From: Alphaproteobacteria bacterium
GTDB lineage: Bacteria; Pseudomonadota; Alphaproteobacteria; GCA-2731375
Length of the DNA: 42,811 nucleotides
Assembly: GCA_029936195.1 (NCBI GenBank)
Contig: JAPYUH010000013.1
Coordinates: 1-42,811 of the forward strand
Direction: 5' to 3'
The notes below the pieces were generated by a model, which saw nothing but the letters and a program-made list of their open reading frames with translations, had not been told where the DNA came from and made no database searches. This document shows, in pieces, positions 25,649-34,863 of the stretch. Numbering within the stretch: position 1 is the stretch's first letter; each line of letters opens with the position of its first letter. The position numbers and the translations under genes were made by a program.

Positions 25649-28441
25649 ATGGCCCGGGACGATGCATTCACGGACCGGCGCAAGGTCATTGACCGCGCCG
25701 CCCTCGGCCATGCGTTGTCCGAACTGGCGGAGGATTATCCACCCGATTCCCAGGATCTGCGCCGTGCCGTCCTGGCCATACTGAAGGACACGCTCAGCGC
25801 CGGGCATGGGGAGGTCCACCGCCGTTTCGAGGACGGGGCGGGGGGCAATCTGGTCTTGACCGCCAATTGCTATCTGCTGGATCAGCTGATCCGGGCGCTG
25901 TACGACTTTACCACCGAGGTGGTCTACAGCGCCGCCAATCCCACCGCCTCGGAACGCATCGGGCTGGTCGCCATCGGCGGTTACGGCCGGGGCGAGCTGG
26001 CCCCGCAGTCCGATATCGATCTGCTGTTCCTGCTGCCCTACAAGCAAACCCCCTGGGGCGAACAGGTGGTGGAATATATGCTCTACATGCTGTGGGACCT
26101 GCGCCTGAAAGTTGGACATGCCACCCGCACAATCAATGAATGCATCCGCCTCTCCATCTCTGACCTGACCATCCGCACCACTTTATTGGAGGCGCGCTAT
26201 CTGTGGGGCGACGAGGCGCTGTTCAAGGAAATGAAGGAGCGCTTCGACAGGGAGGTCGTCGCCGACACGGGCCCGGACTTTATCGAGGCCAAATTGTCGG
26301 AGCGCAACGAACGCCATCAACGCATGGGCGACAGCCGCTATTTGCTGGAGCCCAACGTCAAGGACGGCAAGGGCGGCTTGCGGGATCTGCATACCTTGTT
26401 CTGGATCGCCAAATATCTCTATCGGGTCGGCGACGTTGCGGAACTGGTTGGCCAGGGTGTTTTCACCGAAGAGGAATACCGCAGTTTCGAAAAGGCCGAG
26501 ACCTTCCTGCGCACGGTACGCTGCCAATTGCACTATCTGGCCAACCGGCCGGAAGAACGCATGACCTTCGATGTGCAGCCCGAACTTGCCCGGCGCCTGG
26601 GCTACACCGACCATGCGGGCACATCCGGCGTCGAGCGCTTCATGAAGCATTATTTTCTGGTGGCCAAGGACGTGGGCGATCTGACCCGTATTTTCTGTGC
26701 CGCCTTGGAAGAACAGCACAAGCGCAAACCCCGTTTCCGCCTGCCCCGCTTTGGCCTGCGCAAGCGTGAGGTGGATGGCTTTTTGGTCGAGGGGGACAGG
26801 ATCAATCTGCTGGACCCGGACGATTTTCGCCGCGACCCGGTCAAACTGATCGGATTGTTCCATGTGGCCCAGGAAAAAGAACTGGATATCCACCCCAACG
26901 CCCTGCGCCTGATCACCCGCAATCTGCGCCTGATCGATGGCGCGTTGCGGGAAAACCAAGAAACCAACCGCCTGTTTCTGGAAATCCTGACCTCCCGCCG
27001 CAATCCGGAGACCACCCTGCGGCGGATGAACGAGTCCGGCGTATTCGGTCGTTTCGTGCCTGATTTCGGCCGCGTGGTGGCGCAGATGCAGCATGATATG
27101 TATCACGTCTATACCGTTGACGAGCATACCATCCGGGCCATGGGCATCCTGGCCCGTATCGAGGAGGGCAGCCTGGCGGAAGACCATCCGCTATCGACCG
27201 AGGTTATTAGCAAGGTCAAGCTGCGGCGGGTCTTGTACGTGGCGCTTTTCTTGCATGACATCGCCAAGGGCCGGGGCGGCGATCATTCGGTTCTGGGCGC
27301 GGAGGTCGCCGAACATTTGTGCCCGCGCCTGGGCATGGACCCGGCCGAGACCGAAACTGTTGCCTGGCTGGTACGCTGGCACCTGGCCATGTCCAATACC
27401 GCCTTTAAACGAGACCTGGACGACCCCAAGAGCATCAGCGATTTCGTCGAACATGTGCAAAGCCCGGAGCGGCTGAAGCTGTTGGTGGTGCTGACCGTCT
27501 GCGATATCCGGGCCGTGGGTCCGGGTATCTGGAACGGTTGGAAGGGTCAGTTGCTGCGCACTTTGTACAGCCGGGCCGAGGAATACATGCTGGGCGGCCA
27601 ACCCCTTGCCAACCGGGAAGAGCGTGCGGACCTGATCAAGGCGCAATTGCGCGAGTTGCTGGCCGATTGGCCTGGGGAAGCCGTGGACCGTCATCTTGGC
27701 CGCGGGGTCGCCGCATTCTGGCTGTCGGCGGAATTGTCGGACCATGAACATTGGGCCCGTCTGATGCGGTCGGCGGACGAGGCCGGGCAGGCCATTGCCA
27801 TCGACACCCAGGTACATCCCTTTGAAGCGGTCACCGTGGTGACAGTGTATACCGCCGATCATCCCGGCCTGTTCAGCCGGCTCGCGGGCGCGATCAGCCT
27901 AAGCGGCGCCACCATCGCCGGGGCCAGGATTTTCACCACCACGGACGGCAAGGCGCTTGATATATTTTCCATTCAGGACATGGACGGCAATCCGATCGAG
28001 CGCCCCGAGACCATCGGCCGGCTGCGTCTGACCATCGACAAAATCTTAAGCGGCGAGACGCTGTTGTCGGTTGCCTTGAGCGAGAAACGCAGTCATCTGC
28101 CGGGCCGCACCAGTGTCTTTACGGTACAGCCGGCGGTGATTATCGACAACGATGCTTCCCGCACCCATACGGTCATCGAAGTCAACGGCCGCGACCGCCC
28201 CGCCCTGCTGCATGATCTGACCAAGGCGTTTTACAGCTTGTCCCTGACTATCGCCAACGCCCGCATCGCGACCTATGGCGAGCGGGCTGTGGATGTATTT
28301 TACGTCAAGGATCTTTTTGGATTGAAAATCACCTCCCCGACGCGGCTGAAGACGATCCGGCAACGACTGCTGGACGCCCTGGCGGAAGAAGATCAGGGCA
28401 TGGACGAGGCGGCCAGTGAAGACGGCCGCGTCAGTGCCTGA
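25649..28441 (+). CDS. glnD: [Protein-PII] uridylyltransferase/uridylyl-removing enzyme
   Basis: GlnD senses glutamine and modifies PII proteins to control nitrogen assimilation. The 930-residue protein shows all parts. The nucleotidyltransferase site is GGYGRGELAPQSDIDLLF near residue 110. The PII-uridylyltransferase linker contains LEPNVKDGKGGLRDL. The HD hydrolase motif FLHDIAKGRGGDHS lies near residue 532. Two C-terminal ACT domains follow (TVYTADHPGLFSRLAGAI and VNGRDRPALLHDLTKAFY). It is intact and of alphaproteobacterial length. The start at 25649 has a weak ribosome site, 10 bp after the SDR. Confidence 0.97.
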   Translation: MARDDAFTDRRKVIDRAALGHALSELAEDYPPDSQDLRRAVLAILKDTLSAGHGEVHRRFEDGAGGNLVLTANCYLLDQLIRALYDFTTEVVYSAANPTASERIGLVAIGGYGRGELAPQSDIDLLFLLPYKQTPWGEQVVEYMLYMLWDLRLKVGHATRTINECIRLSISDLTIRTTLLEARYLWGDEALFKEMKERFDREVVADTGPDFIEAKLSERNERHQRMGDSRYLLEPNVKDGKGGLRDLHTLFWIAKYLYRVGDVAELVGQGVFTEEEYRSFEKAETFLRTVRCQLHYLANRPEERMTFDVQPELARRLGYTDHAGTSGVERFMKHYFLVAKDVGDLTRIFCAALEEQHKRKPRFRLPRFGLRKREVDGFLVEGDRINLLDPDDFRRDPVKLIGLFHVAQEKELDIHPNALRLITRNLRLIDGALRENQETNRLFLEILTSRRNPETTLRRMNESGVFGRFVPDFGRVVAQMQHDMYHVYTVDEHTIRAMGILARIEEGSLAEDHPLSTEVISKVKLRRVLYVALFLHDIAKGRGGDHSVLGAEVAEHLCPRLGMDPAETETVAWLVRWHLAMSNTAFKRDLDDPKSISDFVEHVQSPERLKLLVVLTVCDIRAVGPGIWNGWKGQLLRTLYSRAEEYMLGGQPLANREERADLIKAQLRELLADWPGEAVDRHLGRGVAAFWLSAELSDHEHWARLMRSADEAGQAIAIDTQVHPFEAVTVVTVYTADHPGLFSRLAGAISLSGATIAGARIFTTTDGKALDIFSIQDMDGNPIERPETIGRLRLTIDKILSGETLLSVALSEKRSHLPGRTSVFTVQPAVIIDNDASRTHTVIEVNGRDRPALLHDLTKAFYSLSLTIANARIATYGERAVDVFYVKDLFGLKITSPTRLKTIRQRLLDALAEEDQGMDEAASEDGRVSA

Positions 28442-28489
28442 TCAGCTCGTATAGTCTATTTAATTCCGCCTGGAACATTCACGCCCCCC

Positions 28490-28507
28490 GCCGGCAAATT
28501 TGCCGGC
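28490..28507. repeat. 18-bp perfect palindrome between glnD and murJ
   Basis: GCCGGCAAATTTGCCGGC is a perfect inverted repeat in the 138-bp gap. It could fold as a hairpin with a 6-nt loop or act as a protein-binding site. The next bases are AAAGATAAG on this strand, so it is not a textbook terminator. Confidence 0.5.
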
Positions 28508-28579
28508 AAAGATAAGATCAATCCCCGGGAGCGAACGAAGCGCCTTTTTCCGGCCCCATAATTCCGCTATGCAATCGCC

Positions 28580-30127
28580 ATGAACCTGTTCCGTGCTTTC
28601 GCCACCGTGGGCGGCTATACCCTTGCCAGCCGAGTCTTGGGTTTCGTGCGCGATATCCTGATCGCCGGTACCTTGGGCGCCGGGCCGGTGGCGGATGCGT
28701 TTTTCGTCGCCTTTAAGCTGCCCAATTTCTTTCGCCGCCTGTTTGCCGAGGGCGCCTTCAACGCCGGCTTCGTGCCGTTGTTTTCAGATCTGCTGGCCAA
28801 CAAGGGGGCGGGACCGGCCCGCGCCTTTGCCGAACAGGCCTTGAGCGTCTTGCTATTGACCTTGTTGATCTTCGTCACCCTGGCCCAGGTGGGCATGCCC
28901 TGGCTGATGACGGCCCTGGCGCCGGGCTTTGTTGACGATCCGGAGCGCTTCGATCTGGCCGTGGCGTTTACCCGCATCACCTTTCCATATTTGCTGTTCA
29001 TCTCCCTGGTCTCGCTCATGGGCGGCGTTTTAAACTCCCTGCAGAAGTTTGCCGCCGTCGCCGCCACCCCGGTCCTGCTGAATATTTGTCTGATCACGGC
29101 CATTACCCTGGTCGCGCCAATACTGCCCAGCCCGGGCCATGCCCTGGCCTGGGGCGTGGCGGTGGCCGGCGTGGTGCAATTGATCTGGTTGGCCGTGGCC
29201 TGCCGGCGGATGGGCTTTGCCCTGCGCCTGCCCCGGCCGCGGCTGACACCAAAGGTGCGGGAGCTGCTGACCCTGATGCTGCCGGCGGCCCTGGGCGCGG
29301 GCGTGGTGCAGGTCAATCTGGTGGTGGATATCATCCTCGCCTCCCTGCTGCCCCAGGGTTCCGTTTCGTTTCTGTTTTATGCCGACCGCCTGAACCAGCT
29401 GCCCATCGGCGTGGTCGGCGTCGCCGTGGGCACGGCAATCCTGCCGCTGCTGTCCCGGCTGGTGGCACAGGGCGATCAAAAAGGCGCCCTTGCGGCCCTG
29501 AACCGGGCCATCGAGCTGACCATGTTCCTGGCCCTGCCGGCAATGCTCGCCTTTTTGCTGGTGGCGGACGAGCTGATCCTGACGCTGTTTCAACGCGGCC
29601 ATTTCTCCCCCACGGATGCCCGCATGACCGGCTTCGCCCTGACCGCCTATGCCGTGGGCCTGCCGGCCTATGTGCTGATCAAGGTGTTGGGACCGGCTTT
29701 TTTTGCCCGCCGGGATACCCGTACGCCGGTCCTGGTTGGCGTCGTGGCAATGGTGGTCAATTTGGTACTGAACCTGATCCTGATGCAGTTTTTGGCCCAT
29801 GCCGGTCTGGCTCTGGCCACGGCCATCGCGGCCTGGTTGAACGTCGCCGTGCTATCGTGGATCTTGTACCGGCGCGGCGATCTTGTGGCGGACGCTCGGC
29901 TGATCCAACGGCTGGCCCGGTCCATCGGCGCCGCATTGCTCATGACATTGGTGTTGGTTTGGCTGAAGGCATTATTGGCGGAGCAATTCACGGGCGATGA
30001 AATACAGCGCGTCATGGCATTGGCGATATTGGTCGCGGCGGGGCTGGGAAGCTATGGTCTGGCGGCGGTTCTGCTCCGCGCCGTGCGCTGGGACGAGATC
30101 AAGGGCCTATTGGCACGGCGCCGTTAG
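28580..30127 (+). CDS. murJ: Lipid II flippase MurJ (MviN)
   Basis: The 515-residue integral membrane protein has ~14 hydrophobic helices. MurJ moves the peptidoglycan precursor lipid II across the inner membrane. Family motifs are present: ASRVLGFVRDILIAGTLGAG at the start, AFFVAFKLPNFFRRLFAEGAF split over helix 2, then LLPQGSVSFLFYADRLNQLP, and PTDARMTGFALTAYAVGLPAY. It is intact. The glnD-murJ order is common in alphaproteobacteria. Confidence 0.96.
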   Translation: MNLFRAFATVGGYTLASRVLGFVRDILIAGTLGAGPVADAFFVAFKLPNFFRRLFAEGAFNAGFVPLFSDLLANKGAGPARAFAEQALSVLLLTLLIFVTLAQVGMPWLMTALAPGFVDDPERFDLAVAFTRITFPYLLFISLVSLMGGVLNSLQKFAAVAATPVLLNICLITAITLVAPILPSPGHALAWGVAVAGVVQLIWLAVACRRMGFALRLPRPRLTPKVRELLTLMLPAALGAGVVQVNLVVDIILASLLPQGSVSFLFYADRLNQLPIGVVGVAVGTAILPLLSRLVAQGDQKGALAALNRAIELTMFLALPAMLAFLLVADELILTLFQRGHFSPTDARMTGFALTAYAVGLPAYVLIKVLGPAFFARRDTRTPVLVGVVAMVVNLVLNLILMQFLAHAGLALATAIAAWLNVAVLSWILYRRGDLVADARLIQRLARSIGAALLMTLVLVWLKALLAEQFTGDEIQRVMALAILVAAGLGSYGLAAVLLRAVRWDEIKGLLARRR

Positions 30128-30174
30128 GACGCTATGGATGAGTTCTCCTCATAGACTGCATCACGGATTGAAGA

Positions 30175-31359
30175 ATGACCCAGCCCAAGCCGCTTGACGG
30201 CATCAAGGTATTCGATGCCACCCAGGGAGTTGCCGGCCCTCATGCCACCATGTTGTTGGCCCAGCACGGCGCCAACGTGATCAAGGTGGAACCCCTGGAC
30301 GGTGATTGGGGCCGGGGCCTGGGCAAGATGTATGGTGATACGTGCGCCCATGCGGTGACCTTCAACCGGGGCAAACGCTCCATCGCACTGGATCTGAAAA
30401 CCGAAGACGGCCGGGCCGTGGCGCAAAAACTGGCCAGCGACGCGGACATCGTGGTGGAAAGTTTCCGTCCCGGCGTCATGGCCCGCTTTGGCCTGGGCTA
30501 CGACGATATCAAGGCCATGCGGGATGATGTCATCTATCTTTCCGTCACCGGCTTTGGCCAGGCGGGGCCAAACCGGGATCTTCCCGTGACGGATTCCGTG
30601 ATCCAGGCCTTTTCCGGCTTCATGTCCATCAACCGGGACAGCCAGGGCACGCCACAACGCATGGGCATGATCGCCATCGACGTGATGACCGGGCTGTATG
30701 CTTACCAGGCCATATCCTCCGCCCTGATCGCGCGCATGCGTTTTGGCGGCGGAACCTATATTGATTGCAGCCTGATGCAATCGGCCGCCGCCTTCCAGGG
30801 CGCCAAGATGATGGAGCATTATTTGGAGGACGGCGCGCCCCAGGTGCTGTACGTCCCCGTGGGCACCATGAAGACCGCCGACAGTTATATCAACGTCACG
30901 GCCATGCGGGACCGGCATTATGTCTCGTTGTGCGAGGTTTTGGGGGTTGAGGAATTGATCACCGATCCGCGCTTTGACACACGGGACAAACGCATCGACA
31001 ACGAGGCCGTATTGATGCCCATGATCCGCGAAAAGTTCCTCCACAAGACGACGGCGGAATGGTGCGAATTGCTGACGGCCGAGGGCGTGATGAATGCCGC
31101 CATCTCCACCTATGACGACTATCTGGCCGACGAACATGTCCAGGCCGTGGACAGCGTCGCCTGGGTGGAACACGATGGCATGGGCCGCATACCCATGGTC
31201 AATATCCCCGGTCTGCCCAAGATCGCGGGCGTCGACGAAATGACCGAATGCGCACATATCGGACAGCATACCGCCGATATTCTGGGCGAGGCCGGCTATG
31301 GCGCGGACGAGATTGCCGCCTTGCTGTCCAGCAGCGCCGCCGGAGCCTACGGCGCCTGA
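30175..31359 (+). CDS. CaiB/BaiF (class III) CoA-transferase family protein
   Basis: The 394-residue protein opens with LDGIKVFDATQGVAGPHATMLLAQHGANVIKVE and has FNRGKRSIALDLKTEDGR, the core of class III CoA-transferases. The catalytic aspartate is in GMIAIDVMTGLYAY. These enzymes move CoA between organic acids, usually to start degradation. It lies 47 bp after murJ and 21 bp before a sterol-desaturase-like gene. Neither belongs to the housekeeping genes around it. The substrate is unknown. Confidence 0.92.
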   Translation: MTQPKPLDGIKVFDATQGVAGPHATMLLAQHGANVIKVEPLDGDWGRGLGKMYGDTCAHAVTFNRGKRSIALDLKTEDGRAVAQKLASDADIVVESFRPGVMARFGLGYDDIKAMRDDVIYLSVTGFGQAGPNRDLPVTDSVIQAFSGFMSINRDSQGTPQRMGMIAIDVMTGLYAYQAISSALIARMRFGGGTYIDCSLMQSAAAFQGAKMMEHYLEDGAPQVLYVPVGTMKTADSYINVTAMRDRHYVSLCEVLGVEELITDPRFDTRDKRIDNEAVLMPMIREKFLHKTTAEWCELLTAEGVMNAAISTYDDYLADEHVQAVDSVAWVEHDGMGRIPMVNIPGLPKIAGVDEMTECAHIGQHTADILGEAGYGADEIAALLSSSAAGAYGA

Positions 31360-31380
31360 GGCGACCGAAAAGAGATTGTT

Positions 31381-32376
31381 ATGGATCCAAGCCAACTGGA
31401 AGGGTTACCCTGCCTGGCGTTCGAGGCGACGACGGCGCTGTTAAAGCCGCTGTTGGCCTTCAAACAGTATGACTCGTTCCTCTATTGGCCGTTTCTGGCC
31501 TGCGCCTTGGCGCTTGCCATCATCGTCTTCGTGATCAACCGCAACGGCGGCGACAAGTACTTCAGCCGCGCCGTTTGGGGCCATGTCTCGGCCAAGGCGG
31601 ATTACAAATTCTATTATATCAACGGGGTGCTGTTCCCGGCCATCTTCGCGCCCCTGATCCTGTCCGGCGCCTGGCTTGGCGGGCAAGTCCAGGCCGGCCT
31701 CGTGGCCCTGTTCGGCGACATATCCGCGCCTCTGTCCGGGGCCTGGATGACCGCGCTCTACACCGTGGTATTTTTTCTCGCCTACGATTTCGGCCGCTAT
31801 CTGGCGCACTATGTCCAACACCGTTTCGACATTCTGTGGCATTTCCACAAAGTGCATCATTCGGCCCAGGTCCTGACCCCATTCACCGCCTTTCGGGCGC
31901 ATCCGGTGGACCTGATCGTCATGGCCTCCTTTCCCGCCGCCACCACCGGCATGGTCAACGGCGTCTTCAACCATGTATCGGGGGGCACGGCGGGGCTTTA
32001 TCTGTTCTTTGGCCTGCATGCCGGGATTTTTGTCTACAATCTGGTGGGCAATCTGCGCCATACCCACATCTGGCTCGGCTATGGGCCGCTGTTCAGCCGG
32101 ATTTTCGTCTCGCCGGCACAGCATCAGATCCACCACAGCATCGAGCCGCGCCATTGGGGCCGCAACATGGGCTTTGGCCTGGCCATTTGGGACGGCCTGT
32201 TCCGCACTCTGTATATCCCGCGGGAACACGAAAAGTTCGCGATCGGCCTGGGTGATGATACCGAAGAGCGCTACCACGGCGTCATCGGCATGTACCTCCA
32301 GCCGTTCCGGGATTTGCTGGGCCAAGGAAGGGACGGACGCCGCGACAGTCACGGAATTTCAACCCGGGACGGTTGA
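31381..32376 (+). CDS. Sterol desaturase/fatty acid hydroxylase superfamily protein
   Basis: This 331-residue membrane protein has the di-iron histidine boxes of the superfamily: HYVQH, HFHKVHHS, the next histidine in FRAHP, then RHTHIWLG and HQIHHS. Several transmembrane helices precede and separate them. It probably hydroxylates or desaturates a lipid at the inner membrane; bacterial members act on many lipids, so the substrate is open. It is 21 bp after the CoA-transferase and 54 bp before trpS. Confidence 0.9.
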   Translation: MDPSQLEGLPCLAFEATTALLKPLLAFKQYDSFLYWPFLACALALAIIVFVINRNGGDKYFSRAVWGHVSAKADYKFYYINGVLFPAIFAPLILSGAWLGGQVQAGLVALFGDISAPLSGAWMTALYTVVFFLAYDFGRYLAHYVQHRFDILWHFHKVHHSAQVLTPFTAFRAHPVDLIVMASFPAATTGMVNGVFNHVSGGTAGLYLFFGLHAGIFVYNLVGNLRHTHIWLGYGPLFSRIFVSPAQHQIHHSIEPRHWGRNMGFGLAIWDGLFRTLYIPREHEKFAIGLGDDTEERYHGVIGMYLQPFRDLLGQGRDGRRDSHGISTRDG

Positions 32377-32430
32377 CCACCCCGCTAGCTTAAGCAATAA
32401 CCAGCCGGCAATTTTTGAAAGTTCGAAAAC

Positions 32431-33432
32431 ATGAAACGTATCTTCTCCGGGGTGCAACCCACGGGCAACCTGCACCTGGGCAATTACCTGGGCGCCATCC
32501 GAAATTTCGCCCGCCTGCAGGACGACTACGATTGCATCTATTGCGTGGTCGACATGCATGCCCTGACCATGTGGCAGGATCCAGCCGAATTGCAGGCCAA
32601 TACCCGCGAAGTTACCGCCACCTATCTGGCCGCCGGCATCGACCCCAAACGGCATATCATTTTTAACCAAAGCCAGGTTGCCGCCCACGCGGAATTGGCC
32701 TGGATCTTCAATTGCGTCACCCGGCTGGGCTGGTTGAACCGCATGACCCAGTTCAAGGACAAGGCCGGCAAACACCGGGAAAACGCCTCCGCCGGACTAT
32801 ACGTCTACCCCGCCCTCATGGCCGCCGATATCCTGCTCTACAAGGCCACACACGTGCCCGTGGGCGAGGACCAGAAACAGCACCTGGAATTAACCCGCGA
32901 CGTGGCACAAAAGTTCAACCACGACTTCGGCCGGGAGGTCTTTCCCATTGTCGAGCCCTTGATCTATGGCGAGGCCACACGTGTGATGAGCCTGCGCGAT
33001 GGCTCCAAGAAGATGTCGAAATCCGATCCCTCGGATTATTCCCGCATCACCTTCACGGATGGGCCCGACGAAATCGCGCAAAAAATCCGCAAGGCCAAGA
33101 CCGACCCCCTCCCCCTGCCCGAAAGCACGGAGGATTTCGAGGGCCGGCCGGAAGCCGCCAATCTGGTCACCATCTATGCCGCCCTGGCCGATATTTCGGC
33201 GGACGACGTTCTAAAGGATTTTGGCGGCCAGCAATTCTCGGACTTCAAGAAGGCGCTGACGGAATTGGCGGTGGAGAAATTGGGCCCCGTGGGTCAGGAA
33301 ATGCAACGCTTGACCGCCGATCCGGCTCATGTGGACGCCGTCCTCAAGGATGGCGCCGAACGCGCCGCCGCCATTGCCCAGCCGGTTCTGCAAGAGGTCT
33401 ACGAGACGGTTGGTTTCCTCAACGTGCGTTGA
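32431..33432 (+). CDS. trpS: Tryptophanyl-tRNA synthetase
   Basis: This is a 333-residue class I synthetase. The start reads [20 protein letters not shown] with the HxGN form of the HIGH signature, and the KMSKS loop appears as [12 protein letters not shown]. Further family features are [22 protein letters not shown] and [11 protein letters not shown]. Length and motifs are complete. It ends 9 bp before a convergent small membrane protein gene. Confidence 0.97.
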   Translation: MKRIFSGVQPTGNLHLGNYLGAIRNFARLQDDYDCIYCVVDMHALTMWQDPAELQANTREVTATYLAAGIDPKRHIIFNQSQVAAHAELAWIFNCVTRLGWLNRMTQFKDKAGKHRENASAGLYVYPALMAADILLYKATHVPVGEDQKQHLELTRDVAQKFNHDFGREVFPIVEPLIYGEATRVMSLRDGSKKMSKSDPSDYSRITFTDGPDEIAQKIRKAKTDPLPLPESTEDFEGRPEAANLVTIYAALADISADDVLKDFGGQQFSDFKKALTELAVEKLGPVGQEMQRLTADPAHVDAVLKDGAERAAAIAQPVLQEVYETVGFLNVR

Positions 33433-33441
33433 GTTGTTCCC

Positions 33442-33816
33442 TCACGACCTGGTGTGGCGATAGACCAGAAACGCAAACATTGCCATCCCGAGGATCAGTA
33501 GGGCGGAGCCGCCGGCGGCCACGGGCGCGAAACTTTCGTCGCCGGTCAGGATCAAGGTGACGCCGATGGCCTGCACCACGGTGCCGGCGTTGAACAAGCC
33601 GAACTGCAATCCCGCCAGACTGCCCTCCGCCGCCTCTGGCCATAACTTGTAAAACACCCCGAACAGCGCCAGGCTGACCCAGCCCAGAACGTTGATATGG
33701 GCATGTACCGGCATCAGGCCATGATCCCCCGATGCCGCCATGATCTCGCCCATGATCATCCCGAACAGAGCGTAAATCACCGCCGTGCGAAAACACCAAG
33801 CCGCCAGATTATTCAT
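33442..33816 (-). CDS. Four-helix membrane protein resembling heme-copper oxidase subunit I N-terminus
   Basis: This 124-residue protein has four hydrophobic helices. The segment MPVHAHINVLGWVSLALFGVFY resembles the haem-ligand helix of cbb3/NorB-type oxidase subunit I, and such small proteins are sometimes annotated as cytochrome-c oxidase-like. The rest of subunit I is absent, so it is not a functional oxidase by itself; haem binding through the HAH histidines is possible. The ATG at 33816 has an AGGA site. The unusually AT-rich DNA just upstream is probably its promoter, with a TTGAT half-site at 33837-33841 reminiscent of FNR boxes, which is weak evidence. Confidence 0.7.
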   Translation of the reverse strand: MNNLAAWCFRTAVIYALFGMIMGEIMAASGDHGLMPVHAHINVLGWVSLALFGVFYKLWPEAAEGSLAGLQFGLFNAGTVVQAIGVTLILTGDESFAPVAAGGSALLILGMAMFAFLVYRHTRS

Positions 33817-33846
33817 GATTTTTCCTAATATTTAAGATCAATATAG

Positions 33847-34854
33847 TTAAATAAGATATTGTAAATAATTTGTTTTATCAAGAATTGAAAGTATCCTATT
33901 GCGTGCATCATCACCCAGGCCGGCAAACCGTTCACGCAGGATGCGATAGCATTTGCCTTGATACTTGAAAGGCCGCTGGCGATAGGTCGTGCCCCAAATA
34001 TCCACGGCGACTTCCTCGTCGCCCGCCTGCAAGGCGTCCGCGTTGGCCTTGAAGAAGGGCAGATAGGCCTCGCCGCACAGCCCCAGCAAATCCATCACTG
34101 CTTGGCAGGGCGGCTGTTCCTGGTCCTGCCAGGGACCGGGCTCCCAGCCGGACATATCATCCATCAGGATCAGCCAGCAGAACGTCATGGGCGCCTCGTC
34201 GCGCATGACGGGGGATGCGCCGGGCGCATGGGCGCCCGGCGTCATTTGGCCGTAAAAAGCGAAATCAGCGCTGGATAGCCGGTCGCCAAACATGCCGATC
34301 CGTGACCCGGCCAGTTTTTCAAAAGCCCCCATCACCAACTTGAACGTGCGGTCGATCACGGGCCGGTTCGCGGGCGAGACGCCGACCAGGGCATTGCGGC
34401 TCACCTGCCGATCCCGCATCCTCGAGCCATATGCCGCCACCTCGTCCCATGGCCCCGGCCCCTCGCGGAACCAGCCCAGATAATGGCCATAGAATTCCTG
34501 GTCCGCAGGGTCCAGCCAACGCTGCTGATACATGAACTTGGTGGCCCATTCGTCCGACATGTCCTCCAGCATGAAATTCAGGAAGGCCATGGCGGGATCA
34601 TCGGGGATCACGGAACGCTGGCCGGGATGACGCTGTTCCAGATAGTCCACGATGGGCGTGGAGTCGCTTTGATAATGATCATTGCTGGGAGTATGCAAAA
34701 TGGGAATGGTCGGCGGCTTCACATGGGCCACCTCATCGGCCACCCGAGCCCGGATCAGCCAATCGAAGGGCAACCGCCGATACCGCATCAAGGCCCGGAT
34801 TTTCAGGGAATAGGGCGAGCCGGGGCCGCCGATCAGTCTGTAACGCTCTTCCAT
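33847..34854 (-). CDS. GST-like (thioredoxin-fold) protein
   Basis: The 335-residue protein begins YRLIGGPGSPYSLKIRALMRYRRLPF, a GST N-terminal domain. SDSTPIVDYLEQRHP follows, and a helical C-domain contains SSADFAFYGQM. It shares the EDMSDEW-type motif and layout with the gene at the left window edge. It starts 9 bp after the copper amine oxidase (AAGGAAA ribosome site), so they form one operon. The last dozen codons are strikingly AT-rich compared with the rest of the gene. The substrate is unknown. Confidence 0.82.
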   Translation of the reverse strand: MEERYRLIGGPGSPYSLKIRALMRYRRLPFDWLIRARVADEVAHVKPPTIPILHTPSNDHYQSDSTPIVDYLEQRHPGQRSVIPDDPAMAFLNFMLEDMSDEWATKFMYQQRWLDPADQEFYGHYLGWFREGPGPWDEVAAYGSRMRDRQVSRNALVGVSPANRPVIDRTFKLVMGAFEKLAGSRIGMFGDRLSSADFAFYGQMTPGAHAPGASPVMRDEAPMTFCWLILMDDMSGWEPGPWQDQEQPPCQAVMDLLGLCGEAYLPFFKANADALQAGDEEVAVDIWGTTYRQRPFKYQGKCYRILRERFAGLGDDARNRILSILDKTNYLQYLI

Positions 34855-34863
34855 TGCGTTTCC

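Noticed and set aside
30124-31395. 423-residue minus-strand ORF
   Set aside because: Antisense shadow of the CaiB-type CoA-transferase.
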